Assembly (NCBI RefSeq): GCF_900637295.1 | Contig: NZ_LR134363.1 | Location: 1,736,001-1,800,000, forward strand | DNA from: Actinomyces slackii | GTDB taxonomy: Bacteria; Actinomycetota; Actinomycetes; Actinomycetales; Actinomycetaceae | Direction of reading: 5' to 3' | DNA: 64,000 nucleotides | Position numbers and translations under genes: made by a program | In this document: piece after piece, positions 41,737 through 49,490 of the stretch | How the letters are laid out: each line of letters starts with the position of its first letter | Numbering within the stretch: the stretch's first letter is position 1 | Notes under the pieces: generated by a model | What the model was told of the DNA's origin: nothing | Seen by the model: only the letters and a program-made list of their open reading frames with translations | Databases searched by the model: none

Positions 41737-43602
41737 ATGACTGTGACGAGGGGAACGACGGCGCCGGCCGGCGGGCCCCTGTGCGCCGAGGCCATGGTCG
41801 GTGAGGACATGTGGCAGGCCCTGGCGGACCCGCTCGGGCTCCTGGCCTCCCGAGTCGGTCAGGACATCATTGGAATCGTTCGGGCATCGATGCGTCTGGA
41901 CCTCGGCTCCACCGGCTTCATGCTGCACGGTGGGAGCTCTGGCGCGCTGCGGGTGAGGATCAGACGACCCGACTGCGCCGCCGGTATTCGGGAGCTCGTC
42001 GTCGAGGACAACGGCCTGCCCTGGGGGCTGACATCCCGCCAGCTGGAGGTCCTCACCCTGCTCGCGCTCGGCTACTCCAACCCTGAGATCGCCTCCCTCC
42101 TGGCCATCCGGCCCAAGACCGTCGGGGCGCATGTCGAGGAGATCTTCGCCCGCCTCGGCGCGCCGAACAGAACACTGGCCACCGTGATGGCGGTCGAGCA
42201 GCAGGCCCTCCTTCTCGACGTCGTCCCCACCACCTCGCACGCGCCGGGCCTGAGCATCTGCCGGCTCAAGCACGAGTGGATGGAGCGCCGGGCCGACCCT
42301 GCCGCCCCGCCGAGCGGCGAGCGGGCTGCACCTGGGGAGGCGGTGAGGCAACGAGCCGTGCGGGGCTGGGGCTCTTCGGGGCAGCGTGCCCCGCTGATCA
42401 TCGGCTCGATCGTCCCGGACTGCCTTCCCGGGGAGGCGCAGGACATGGCTCAGGGGGCGGAGCTCGCCATCCGCCGTCGCAATGCGCGCGAGGGCGTCCA
42501 TGGGCGGCGGATCGAGCACTGTGTCATCGGCTGCGACGCCTTCGACTCGGAGAGCACGTCTCGCGCGCTCGCGCAGCTGAGTGATCGCGGTGCTGATGCC
42601 GTGGTCATCGGCTACAACCTCGACTACCCGCGCACCGAGAGCTTCCTTGACCGCGCCGGTGAGATCGGGATCCCCGTCATCCACGCCTCCACCTCGCGCC
42701 GGGCGATCGACTGCGTCGCCGACAATCCCGGCAGTCTCGGCAACATCTTCCACATCTGCGCGGGTGACGAGCTCTACGGGCCGGGCATCCTCGCGCTTGT
42801 GGACCATATCGAGGACCTCCGCGGCCAGTCCCTGAGGGGGATGCGCCTGGCACTCATCGAGCCCCCGCCCGGCATGGATGTCATGGGACCGCTCACCGCG
42901 CAACGGCTGCACGATCGCGGCATCGTCCTGGAGCCTGTCCCGCGCCGCCAGCCGATCTGCGATGCGGCTGAGCGCGCTCGGGTGGTTGAGAGCCTCGGGC
43001 GCCTGGACCCGGACATCGTCGTCAGCGCCTCCTTCCTCGATCAGCAGCTGCTGGTGGACGTGCTCGCCGCCGTGCGCCGACGCAGGCGCCCACCGCTGAT
43101 GATCGCGCTGTTCACCCCCTCTCTGGCGGGGTTCGTCGAGAGGAATGCTGAGCTCGCCGAGGGTCTCATCTGGTCGACCCAGACGGGGACCTATGGCGAT
43201 GTCCTGGGCCGACGGTTCCGCCAGGACCTCGAGGCCGCCTTCGGCCGCGCTCCGGGGCATTCTCAGGCGGGCGTCCACTATGACGCCGTGAGCATGCTCA
43301 TGCGGTCGTGGTTGGAGGCCGCCCACCCGCGGGATCGCCGTGATGTCATCCAGCATCTGCGCCACCAGACGCACCGTGGCGTCAACGGCAGCTACTGGCT
43401 GGCCAGCCCGGGTCAGGCTCCGCTGAGCTACCCCTACGAGAGCCTGGACGGCTCGCTGTCACAGGCCCAGCTGACGTTCCAGGTGCGCCAAGGGCGGCAC
43501 GTTGTCGTGCTCCCCGAGGCCTACGCGCAGGCACCGGTGAGCCTCAAGGGCACGTGCCTGGACTCCTCACGGCTCGGGCTAGGCTTGGCCCATCATGACT
43601 GA
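41737..43602 (+). CDS. Regulator fusing a LuxR/GerE DNA-binding domain to a LivJ-like sensor domain
   Basis: 621 residues. Residues about 1-90 are an unassigned N-terminal part. Residues about 97-155 are a clear GerE helix-turn-helix: [22 protein letters not shown], then [22 protein letters not shown]. Residues about 218-600 look like a type I periplasmic-binding fold of the branched-chain amino acid/amide branch ([45 protein letters not shown]). There is no signal peptide or membrane segment, so the sensor works in the cytosol, as AmiC does for AmiR. GAGGAGG about 10 nt before the ATG; TAGCAT at 41663-41668 may be the -10. The 3' end overlaps gltX by 8 nt. Confidence 0.85.
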   Translation: MTVTRGTTAPAGGPLCAEAMVGEDMWQALADPLGLLASRVGQDIIGIVRASMRLDLGSTGFMLHGGSSGALRVRIRRPDCAAGIRELVVEDNGLPWGLTSRQLEVLTLLALGYSNPEIASLLAIRPKTVGAHVEEIFARLGAPNRTLATVMAVEQQALLLDVVPTTSHAPGLSICRLKHEWMERRADPAAPPSGERAAPGEAVRQRAVRGWGSSGQRAPLIIGSIVPDCLPGEAQDMAQGAELAIRRRNAREGVHGRRIEHCVIGCDAFDSESTSRALAQLSDRGADAVVIGYNLDYPRTESFLDRAGEIGIPVIHASTSRRAIDCVADNPGSLGNIFHICAGDELYGPGILALVDHIEDLRGQSLRGMRLALIEPPPGMDVMGPLTAQRLHDRGIVLEPVPRRQPICDAAERARVVESLGRLDPDIVVSASFLDQQLLVDVLAAVRRRRRPPLMIALFTPSLAGFVERNAELAEGLIWSTQTGTYGDVLGRRFRQDLEAAFGRAPGHSQAGVHYDAVSMLMRSWLEAAHPRDRRDVIQHLRHQTHRGVNGSYWLASPGQAPLSYPYESLDGSLSQAQLTFQVRQGRHVVVLPEAYAQAPVSLKGTCLDSSRLGLGLAHHD

Positions 43603-45148
43603 CGCCGCCTCTTCCATTCGTGTCCGCTTCTGCCCCTCGCCCACGGGCACGCCCCACGTGGGCCTGGTGCGCACCTGCCTGTTCAACTGGGCCTACGCCC
43701 GGCATACAGGCGGCACCTTCGTCTTCCGCATCGAGGACACCGACGCCGCCCGGGACTCCGAGGAGTCCTTCGAGGCGATCCTGGACTCCCTGACCTGGCT
43801 GGGCCTGGACTGGGACGAGGGCGTGCGCCGCGGCGGGCCCCACGAGCCCTACCGCCAGTCCCAGCGCATGGACCTCTACCGGGAGGTGGCCGCCGAGCTG
43901 CTGGAGGCCGGCTACCTCTACGAGTCCTTCTCCACCCCCGAGGAGATCGAGGCCCGTCACCGCGCCGCCGGCCGCGACCCCAAGCTCGGGTACGACGGAT
44001 ACGACCGCGACCTCAGCGATGAGCAGAGGGCGGAGCTGCGCGCCGCCGGCCGCGAGCCGGTCCTGCGCATGCGCATGCCCGACGAGGACATCGTCTTCAC
44101 CGACCTGGTGCGCGGTGAGATCAGCTTCAAGGCCGGCACAGTCCCCGACTACGTCGTGGTGCGCGCCGGAGGGGATCCCCTCTACACCCTGGTCAATCCG
44201 GTCGACGACGCCGCCATGGGCATCACCCATGTCCTGCGCGGTGAGGACCTGCTGTCCTCCACGCCCCGTCAGATCGCCCTGTACCGCGCCCTGGTGGACA
44301 TCGGACGCGCCCAGGCGATCCCACAGTTCGGCCATCTTCCCTACGTCATGGGGGAGGGCAACCGCAAGCTGTCCAAGCGAGATCCGCAGTCCAATCTGCT
44401 CATCCACCGCTACCGGGGGATGATCCCCGAGGGCCTGCTCAACTACCTGGCGCTGCTGGGCTGGTCGCTCAGCGCCGACCGGGACGTCTTCTCCGCGGAG
44501 GAGATGATCGCCGCCTTCGATGTCCACGATGTCAACCCCAACCCGGCTCGCTTCGACCTCAAGAAGTGCGAGGCCATCAACGCCGAGCAGGTCCGCCTCC
44601 TGGCGCCCGGGGACTTCCGCGACCGCCTGGTGCCCTACCTGGCCGACGCCTACCCCGACCCTCTGGGCCAGGAGCCAGCAGCTCCCTTGGTCTCGGCGAG
44701 CTCCTTCGCCGATCTCTCGGCTCGCGAGCAGGAGATCCTGGAGGCCGCCGCGCCTCTCATCCAGACCCGCATCCAGTTGCTGCGCGAGAGCCGGGACATG
44801 CTCGGCTTCCTCTTCGTGGAGGATGGCGACCTGCCCATCGACGACAGGGCCGTGGCCAAGCTCAAGGACTCCGCTCCGGCGGTCCTGGATGCGGGCATCG
44901 CCGCCCTGGAGGCGCTGGCCCCTGAGGAGTGGACGACGCCGCGGCTCGAGGAGGTCCTTCGCGAGGCCATCGTGGAGGGCGCGGGCATGCCCGAGGGGCA
45001 GGGCATCAAGCCCCGCCTGGCCTTCGGACCCCTGCGGGTGGCGATCACCGGCCGGCAGGTCTCCCCGCCCCTGTTCGAGTCCATGGAGATCCTGGGCGCC
45101 GCCTCCAGCCTGTCGCGTCTGCGCGCCCTGCGCCTGGCGCTCGCCTGA
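43595..45148 (+). CDS. gltX: Glutamyl-tRNA synthetase
   Basis: 517 residues, class I synthetase. The HIGH-like motif is [11 protein letters not shown] near the N-terminus and the second ATP motif is KLSKRD (about 258-263). In most actinobacteria this enzyme charges both tRNA-Glu and tRNA-Gln, the latter being corrected by GatCAB; genes for both tRNAs follow 1.1 kb downstream. A TAGGCT element (43580-43585) lies 9 nt before the ATG inside the end of the regulator gene, giving gltX its own promoter. Terminated by the hairpin at 45190. Confidence 0.95.
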   Translation: MTDAASSIRVRFCPSPTGTPHVGLVRTCLFNWAYARHTGGTFVFRIEDTDAARDSEESFEAILDSLTWLGLDWDEGVRRGGPHEPYRQSQRMDLYREVAAELLEAGYLYESFSTPEEIEARHRAAGRDPKLGYDGYDRDLSDEQRAELRAAGREPVLRMRMPDEDIVFTDLVRGEISFKAGTVPDYVVVRAGGDPLYTLVNPVDDAAMGITHVLRGEDLLSSTPRQIALYRALVDIGRAQAIPQFGHLPYVMGEGNRKLSKRDPQSNLLIHRYRGMIPEGLLNYLALLGWSLSADRDVFSAEEMIAAFDVHDVNPNPARFDLKKCEAINAEQVRLLAPGDFRDRLVPYLADAYPDPLGQEPAAPLVSASSFADLSAREQEILEAAAPLIQTRIQLLRESRDMLGFLFVEDGDLPIDDRAVAKLKDSAPAVLDAGIAALEALAPEEWTTPRLEEVLREAIVEGAGMPEGQGIKPRLAFGPLRVAITGRQVSPPLFESMEILGAASSLSRLRALRLALA

Positions 45149-45189
45149 GAGCGGCCGCGGGGCAAGGCCTGGGACAGGGCCCCACAAGC

Positions 45190-45229
45190 CCAGGGCCCGG
45201 CCGATCCCACGGGATCGGCCGGGCCCTGG
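45190..45229. terminator. Bidirectional terminator between gltX and the lipoprotein gene
   Basis: Two perfectly complementary 19-nt arms (45190-45208 and 45211-45229) back to back, in practice an 18-bp stem with the loop cacg. It lies between convergent genes and can serve both. Confidence 0.85.
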
Positions 45230-45268
45230 CACATGGAGGATGAGGGCGCGGAGTCGCGCTGCTCCTTA

Positions 45269-46072
45269 CTACTCCATGGCACCGGCGTCGATCCCCTCCA
45301 GGCGCACGCCGGAGAGGATCTGGTGCCACTGCTCGACGGTGAGGTTGGAGCCCGCCTCGCACAGCAGGAGGATCGCGAACTCGAAGCCGTAGTCGCCCAC
45401 CACCCGGTCGAAGCGGTACCCCTCATAGGGCCTGGGCCCCACATCCTCGAAGTTCACGGTCGTGGAGAAGACTCGCTCGTAGCCCGCCATGGTGCCGTTG
45501 TCATCACGCACGAGATCGACGACCACCGGATCCTGGGCGCTGTAGTCGGTCATGATCGACTCCCTCCTGTTCGCCCTGGTCTCGGAGAGCGCCTTGTCGT
45601 CGCCCCGCAACGCCCAGATGGCCTGCTTGGTGTCCCTGGTGACATAGCCGAAGCAGGCCCTGTTGTTGGTGATGTAGCCCTCGATGTTCCCCGATTCCCC
45701 GGCAGCGTCGAGGTTGACCACGTCGTCGTTCTGGTACCAGATCGAGGTGTCCTCGTTGTAGAACTTGATGCTCGGGTTCGGCCAGGTCGCCGCGGCGGTG
45801 GGCGAGGGGGAGGACGAGGGCTTGGCGGCGGTGGAGGGGGCCGAGGTCTTGCGCCGCACGCTGGAGGGGGTCTCCTCCTTGGCGGGAGCCGCGGTCGAGG
45901 GCTTGGCCGTCTTGGTGCGCACTGCGCCGGTCTCCGGATCGCCTCCGGAGGTGTTGGGCAGGATGACCCCGCAGGCGCTCAGCGTCAGCGCCGCGCTCAG
46001 GCTGGCCACGATCCCCAGGGATCGCACGAGCGAGCCTCGCGGAGTTGATCGGGTCGTCATCGGCATAGTCAC
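45269..46072 (-). CDS. Lipoprotein of unknown function
   Basis: 267 residues from GTG 46072, which has GGAGG 5 nt upstream; an ATG at 46066 is the alternative. A signal peptide (RSLGIVASLSAALTL) ends in the lipobox LSAC, so the protein is anchored outside the membrane. A disordered linker of Thr, Pro, Ser and Ala follows (about 40-95). The folded part (about 96-265) has WPNPSIKFYNEDTSIWYQNDD, RACFGYVTRDTKQAIW and a final VEQWHQILSGVRLEGI. I do not recognise the domain. Two cysteines in the domain could form a disulfide. Confidence 0.75.
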   Translation of the reverse strand: MTMPMTTRSTPRGSLVRSLGIVASLSAALTLSACGVILPNTSGGDPETGAVRTKTAKPSTAAPAKEETPSSVRRKTSAPSTAAKPSSSPSPTAAATWPNPSIKFYNEDTSIWYQNDDVVNLDAAGESGNIEGYITNNRACFGYVTRDTKQAIWALRGDDKALSETRANRRESIMTDYSAQDPVVVDLVRDDNGTMAGYERVFSTTVNFEDVGPRPYEGYRFDRVVGDYGFEFAILLLCEAGSNLTVEQWHQILSGVRLEGIDAGAME

Positions 46073-46177
46073 ATGAACCTCCACGGTGTGGGAAGGGGAG
46101 GGGAGTCTCGGTGAGGAGTCTAGTCGCGTCGGGTCGGCCATCGCACTCCTATGTGCTTGCGCTCACTCCCACAGGAT

Positions 46178-46206
46178 TTGTCGGCCCCGGAGTGGGCGTG
46201 TAGATT
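46178..46206 (+). promoter_or_regulatory. Promoter of the tRNA-Gln/tRNA-Glu cluster
   Basis: TTGTCG (46178-46183), a 17-nt spacer and TAGATT (46201-46206) lie 46 nt before tRNA-Gln. It is the best fit to a housekeeping promoter on this side of the cluster. Confidence 0.55.
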
Positions 46207-46251
46207 ACGTCCCGCTGCTTCCGACCGGCATCGGTCGTGGCGGTGCGCCCT

Positions 46252-46323
46252 TGGGGTATGGTGTAATTGGCAACACGACTGATTCTGGTTCAGTTATTCT
46301 AGGTTCGAGTCCTGGTACCCCAG
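46252..46323 (+). tRNA. tRNA-Gln (anticodon CTG)
   Basis: 72 nt; acceptor TGGGGTA pairs with TACCCCA, anticodon loop TTCTGGT gives CUG, discriminator G73. First of four tRNA genes in a row, 1.1 kb after gltX. Confidence 0.95.
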
Positions 46324-46352
46324 CGGAGACCTCTCCACAACTCCATCATGAT

Positions 46353-46425
46353 GCCCCCATCGTTTAGTGGCCTAGGACACCGCCCTCTCACGGCGGCGGC
46401 GCCGGTTCGAATCCGGCTGGGGGTA
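46353..46425 (+). tRNA. tRNA-Glu (anticodon CTC), copy 1
   Basis: 73 nt; acceptor GCCCCCA pairs with TGGGGGT, anticodon loop CTCTCAC gives CUC. No encoded CCA. Starts a 116-bp unit that is repeated downstream. Confidence 0.95.
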
Positions 46426-46468
46426 CGAGGAGCAGGGCGGTCCACGGATCGTTCGGCTCATCACCAAA

Positions 46469-46541
46469 GCCCCCATCGTTTAGTGGCCTAGGACACCGCC
46501 CTCTCACGGCGGCGGCGCCGGTTCGAATCCGGCTGGGGGTA
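46469..46541 (+). tRNA. tRNA-Glu (anticodon CTC), copy 2
   Basis: Identical to copy 1. The 43-nt spacer after it differs from the one after copy 1 at only two positions, so tRNA and spacer were duplicated together. Confidence 0.95.
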
Positions 46542-46584
46542 CGAGGAGCAGGGCGATCCGCGGATCGTTCGGCTCATCACCAAA

Positions 46585-46657
46585 GCCCCCATCGTTTAGT
46601 GGCCTAGGACACCGCCCTCTCACGGCGGCGGCGCCGGTTCGAATCCGGCTGGGGGTA
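46585..46657 (+). tRNA. tRNA-Glu (anticodon CTC), copy 3
   Basis: Identical to copies 1 and 2 in the tRNA itself. Unlike them it is followed by CCA (46658-46660), so its 3' end is encoded. Confidence 0.95.
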
Positions 46658-46662
46658 CCAGC

Positions 46663-46690
46663 AGACCCGAGTCGCATGCGGCTCGGGTCT
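46663..46690 (+). terminator. Terminator after the tRNA cluster
   Basis: A 9-bp stem (agacccgag / ctcgggtct) around a partly self-pairing loop tcgcatgcgg, followed by TTGTG, 5 nt after the third tRNA-Glu. Confidence 0.7.
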
Positions 46691-46756
46691 TGTGCTGCCA
46701 GGGGCGCCAGGCGGTGCGGACCCCGTCTGGGCAGCGGTGGTGGCTACACTGCCGGG

Positions 46757-48442
46757 GTGACGTACTTTCCCACGCTGAAGACCCCCGGCCCCATTCCCGA
46801 GGGGGCCATGCGCATCACCCCTCTGGGCGGACTGGGGGAGGTCGGGCGCAATATGACTGTCTTCGAGGTGGATGGCAGTCTGCTCATCGTCGACTGCGGC
46901 GTGCTGTTCCCCGAGGAGCACCAGCCCGGCGTGGACCTCATTCTCCCGGATTTCTCCTCCATCGAGGATCGGATGGATGACGTCGTCGCCCTGGTCCTGA
47001 CCCACGGGCATGAGGATCACATCGGCGCGGTGCCCTACCTGCTGCGCCTGCGCGAGGACATCCCCCTGGTGGGCTCCGAGCTGACCCTGGCCTTCGTGGA
47101 GGCCAAGCTCAAGGAGCACCGCATCACCCCTGTGCTCCGCCGTGTCACCGAGTACGAGGAGGTCGACTACGGGCCCTTCAACGTGGAGTTCGTCGCCGTC
47201 AACCACTCCATCCCCGATGCGATGGCCGCCATGATCCGCACCGAGGCCGGCAGCGTCCTGATCACCGGTGACTTCAAGATGGACTCCCTGCCCATCGACG
47301 GCCGCATCACGGATCTGCGCTCCTTCGCCCGGTTCGGTGAGGAGGGGGTGGACCTGTTCTGCGTGGACTCCACCAACGCCGAGGTCCCGGGCATGGTCGC
47401 CCACGAGAACCAGATCGGGCCGGTGCTCGACGGCGTCTTCGGGGAGTCCGAGGGCCAGATCGTCGTGGCCTCCTTCGCCAGTCATGTCCATCGCGTCCAG
47501 CAGGTGCTCGACGCCGCCGCCCTCCACGACCGCCGCGTCGCCCTGGTGGGGCGATCCATGGTGCGCAACATGGGCATCGCCGCCGAGCGCGGATACCTCA
47601 AGGTGCCCGACGGCGTCCTCATCGACCCGCGTGACGTCACCTCCCTGCCGCCCCAAGAGCGCGTGCTCATGGTCACCGGCTCCCAGGGTGAGCCCATGGC
47701 CGCCCTGAGCCGCATGGCCCACTCCGAGCACCGCAGCGTGACCATCGAGCCGGGGGACACGGTCGTCTTCGCCTCCTCCCTCATCCCGGGCAATGAGAAC
47801 TCCGTGTTCCGGGTCATCAACCAGCTCATGCGCCTGGGAGCCAGGGTCGTTCACCAGGGCAATGCCAAGGTGCACGTCTCAGGGCACGCCTCCTCCGAGG
47901 AGCTCCTGCACGTCTACAACATCGTCCAGCCCCGCAATGTCATGCCCATCCATGGCGAGATCCGCCACCTGGTGGCCAACGGCGCTCTGGCGGTCAAGAC
48001 CGGCATCGACCCCGCCAACGTCATGCTGTGCGAGGACGGCGTGGCCGTGGACCTTCTTGACGGACACGCCCGCATCGCCGGTCAGGTCCCCTGCGGCTAC
48101 GTCTACGTCGATGGCTCCTCGGTGGGTGAGATCGATGAGGCCGAGCTCAAGGACCGGCGCATCCTGGCCGAGGAGGGATTCGTCTCGGTCTACGCGGTGG
48201 TGGAGACCAAGACCGGCACGATCCTGGCCGGCCCCCACATCCAGGCGCGCGGCATGGCCGAGGACGACTCCGTCTTCGAGGAGATCCTTCCCGAGGTCAC
48301 GCAGGCCCTGGCGGACGCGCTGCACTCCGGCAACGCCGACTCCCACTCCCTGGCCCAGGTGATGCGCCGCACCCTGGGGCGCTATGTGGGGCGCCGGCTC
48401 AGGCGCCGGCCCATGATCGTCCCCGTGGTCATCGAGGCCTGA
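46757..48442 (+). CDS. rnj: Ribonuclease J
   Basis: 561 residues. Metallo-beta-lactamase/beta-CASP nuclease with endo- and 5'-3' exonuclease activity in RNA decay and rRNA maturation. Metal motif LTHGHEDHIGAVPYLL, TGDFKMD, VTGSQGEPMAALSRM in the beta-CASP region and VSGHASSEEL near the end. A TACACT -10 (46745-46750) is 6 nt before the GTG, hence a probable leaderless mRNA. Usual actinobacterial neighbour of ftsK. No C-terminal extension. Confidence 0.95.
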   Translation: MTYFPTLKTPGPIPEGAMRITPLGGLGEVGRNMTVFEVDGSLLIVDCGVLFPEEHQPGVDLILPDFSSIEDRMDDVVALVLTHGHEDHIGAVPYLLRLREDIPLVGSELTLAFVEAKLKEHRITPVLRRVTEYEEVDYGPFNVEFVAVNHSIPDAMAAMIRTEAGSVLITGDFKMDSLPIDGRITDLRSFARFGEEGVDLFCVDSTNAEVPGMVAHENQIGPVLDGVFGESEGQIVVASFASHVHRVQQVLDAAALHDRRVALVGRSMVRNMGIAAERGYLKVPDGVLIDPRDVTSLPPQERVLMVTGSQGEPMAALSRMAHSEHRSVTIEPGDTVVFASSLIPGNENSVFRVINQLMRLGARVVHQGNAKVHVSGHASSEELLHVYNIVQPRNVMPIHGEIRHLVANGALAVKTGIDPANVMLCEDGVAVDLLDGHARIAGQVPCGYVYVDGSSVGEIDEAELKDRRILAEEGFVSVYAVVETKTGTILAGPHIQARGMAEDDSVFEEILPEVTQALADALHSGNADSHSLAQVMRRTLGRYVGRRLRRRPMIVPVVIEA

Positions 48443-48460
48443 GAGGAGGAATCGCCAGCG

Positions 48461-49384
48461 ATGACGCTGCACCGGCCGTCCTGCTTCATCTCCACCGGAT
48501 CGGTCCTCATCGACCTGCCGCTCCATGTGACGCGGATCCCGGCCCCAGGAGGCGCCATCACCGGCACCTCCTCAGGCCCGGCGGTGGGGGGCGGCTACAC
48601 GGTGGTCTCCGCCGTCGCCCGCCAGGGTCTGCCCGCGGCGCTGGCCGCAACCCTGGGCACCGGCCCCAACTCCGCGCTGGTGCGCCAGGCGATGCGCCTG
48701 GACCACGTCGAGCTCCTGGTCGAGGAGCTCGTGGGGGACATCGGCACCTGCACCACGCTCATCGAGCCCTCAGGGCGGCGCACCTTCGTGACCACTGAGG
48801 GCGTCGAGGCCGAGCCCCAGCGCGAGGACCTGGAGCGCATCGATCTCATGGCAGGGGACTGGGTCTACGCCACCGGCTACGACCTGGCCCATCCCACCAG
48901 CTGCCCGGTGCTCGTCGAATGGCTGCTGTCCATGCCGTCGGAGGCCGGATTCGTCATGGACCTGGGTCCGGTCCAGCCCGACATCTCCGATGCCATCCTC
49001 ATGCCCCTGCTGCGTCGCTGCACTCTGCTGACCGGTAATGACCTGGAGATGACCCGGCTGGCCTCCCGGCTCGGGGGCCCCGATGCGCTGCGCCGGGCCT
49101 GCCCCGAGGCGCTGGTGGTGCGGCGCACGGGCTTTCGCGGATGCGTGCTGTGGCCCTCGGATGGCGGCAGCATCGAGGTCCCCGGATTCGTGCGCACCGT
49201 GGTGGACACCACCGGGGCGGGGGACACGCACACCGGCGTGCTCGTCGTCGGACTCATGGATGGCCTGGAGCCCATGATGGCAGCCCGCCGCGCCAACGCC
49301 GCCGCCGCCGAGGCCGTGGCGCGCATGGGGCCCGCTCAGGCGCCGCGGCGCGAGGAGATCGACGCTCTGCTGGCCCTGGCCTGA
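48461..49384 (+). CDS. PfkB-family carbohydrate kinase
   Basis: 307 residues, ribokinase fold. The signature DTTGAGDTHTGVLV near residues 246-259 includes the catalytic aspartate and anion hole. The N-terminal GGG-YTVVSAVARQGLPAALAATLGTG part is typical for sugar binding. The substrate, perhaps a sugar or nucleoside, cannot be told. GAGGAGG lies before the ATG, 18 nt after the RNase J stop, so both are probably co-transcribed. Confidence 0.85.
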   Translation: MTLHRPSCFISTGSVLIDLPLHVTRIPAPGGAITGTSSGPAVGGGYTVVSAVARQGLPAALAATLGTGPNSALVRQAMRLDHVELLVEELVGDIGTCTTLIEPSGRRTFVTTEGVEAEPQREDLERIDLMAGDWVYATGYDLAHPTSCPVLVEWLLSMPSEAGFVMDLGPVQPDISDAILMPLLRRCTLLTGNDLEMTRLASRLGGPDALRRACPEALVVRRTGFRGCVLWPSDGGSIEVPGFVRTVVDTTGAGDTHTGVLVVGLMDGLEPMMAARRANAAAAEAVARMGPAQAPRREEIDALLALA

Positions 49385-49490
49385 TCCCTGGCGCGCAGTC
49401 GGTGGAGCGCGAGAGGTGACGCGTTCCTAGTGCTCCGCGGCGGCGTGGCAGGCCCGGCGCCCGCCAGAATCCGATAGTTTCAGGGGCATC

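Larger units (their letters stand above)
46353..46657 (+). repeat. Tandem 116-bp repeat containing tRNA-Glu
   Basis: Three tRNA-Glu genes at an exact 116-bp period, with nearly identical 43-nt spacers between them: two full units and a third that lacks the spacer. Recent tandem amplification. Confidence 0.9.

Noticed and set aside
41671-43374. 567-residue - strand frame opposite the LuxR-LivJ regulator
   Set aside because: No motif; the + strand has a recognisable GerE domain over the same bases.
43544-45232. 562-residue - strand frame opposite gltX
   Set aside because: Gly/Leu/Gln-rich translation with no domain; gltX on the + strand is certain.
46353-46657. The regular 116-bp repeats as a CRISPR-like array
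   Set aside because: The repeated parts are complete tRNA-Glu genes and the spacers are themselves nearly identical, so this is tandem duplication.
46604-47875. 423-residue - strand frame running from the third tRNA-Glu into RNase J
   Set aside because: It reads through a tRNA gene and is opposite the metal motif of RNase J.
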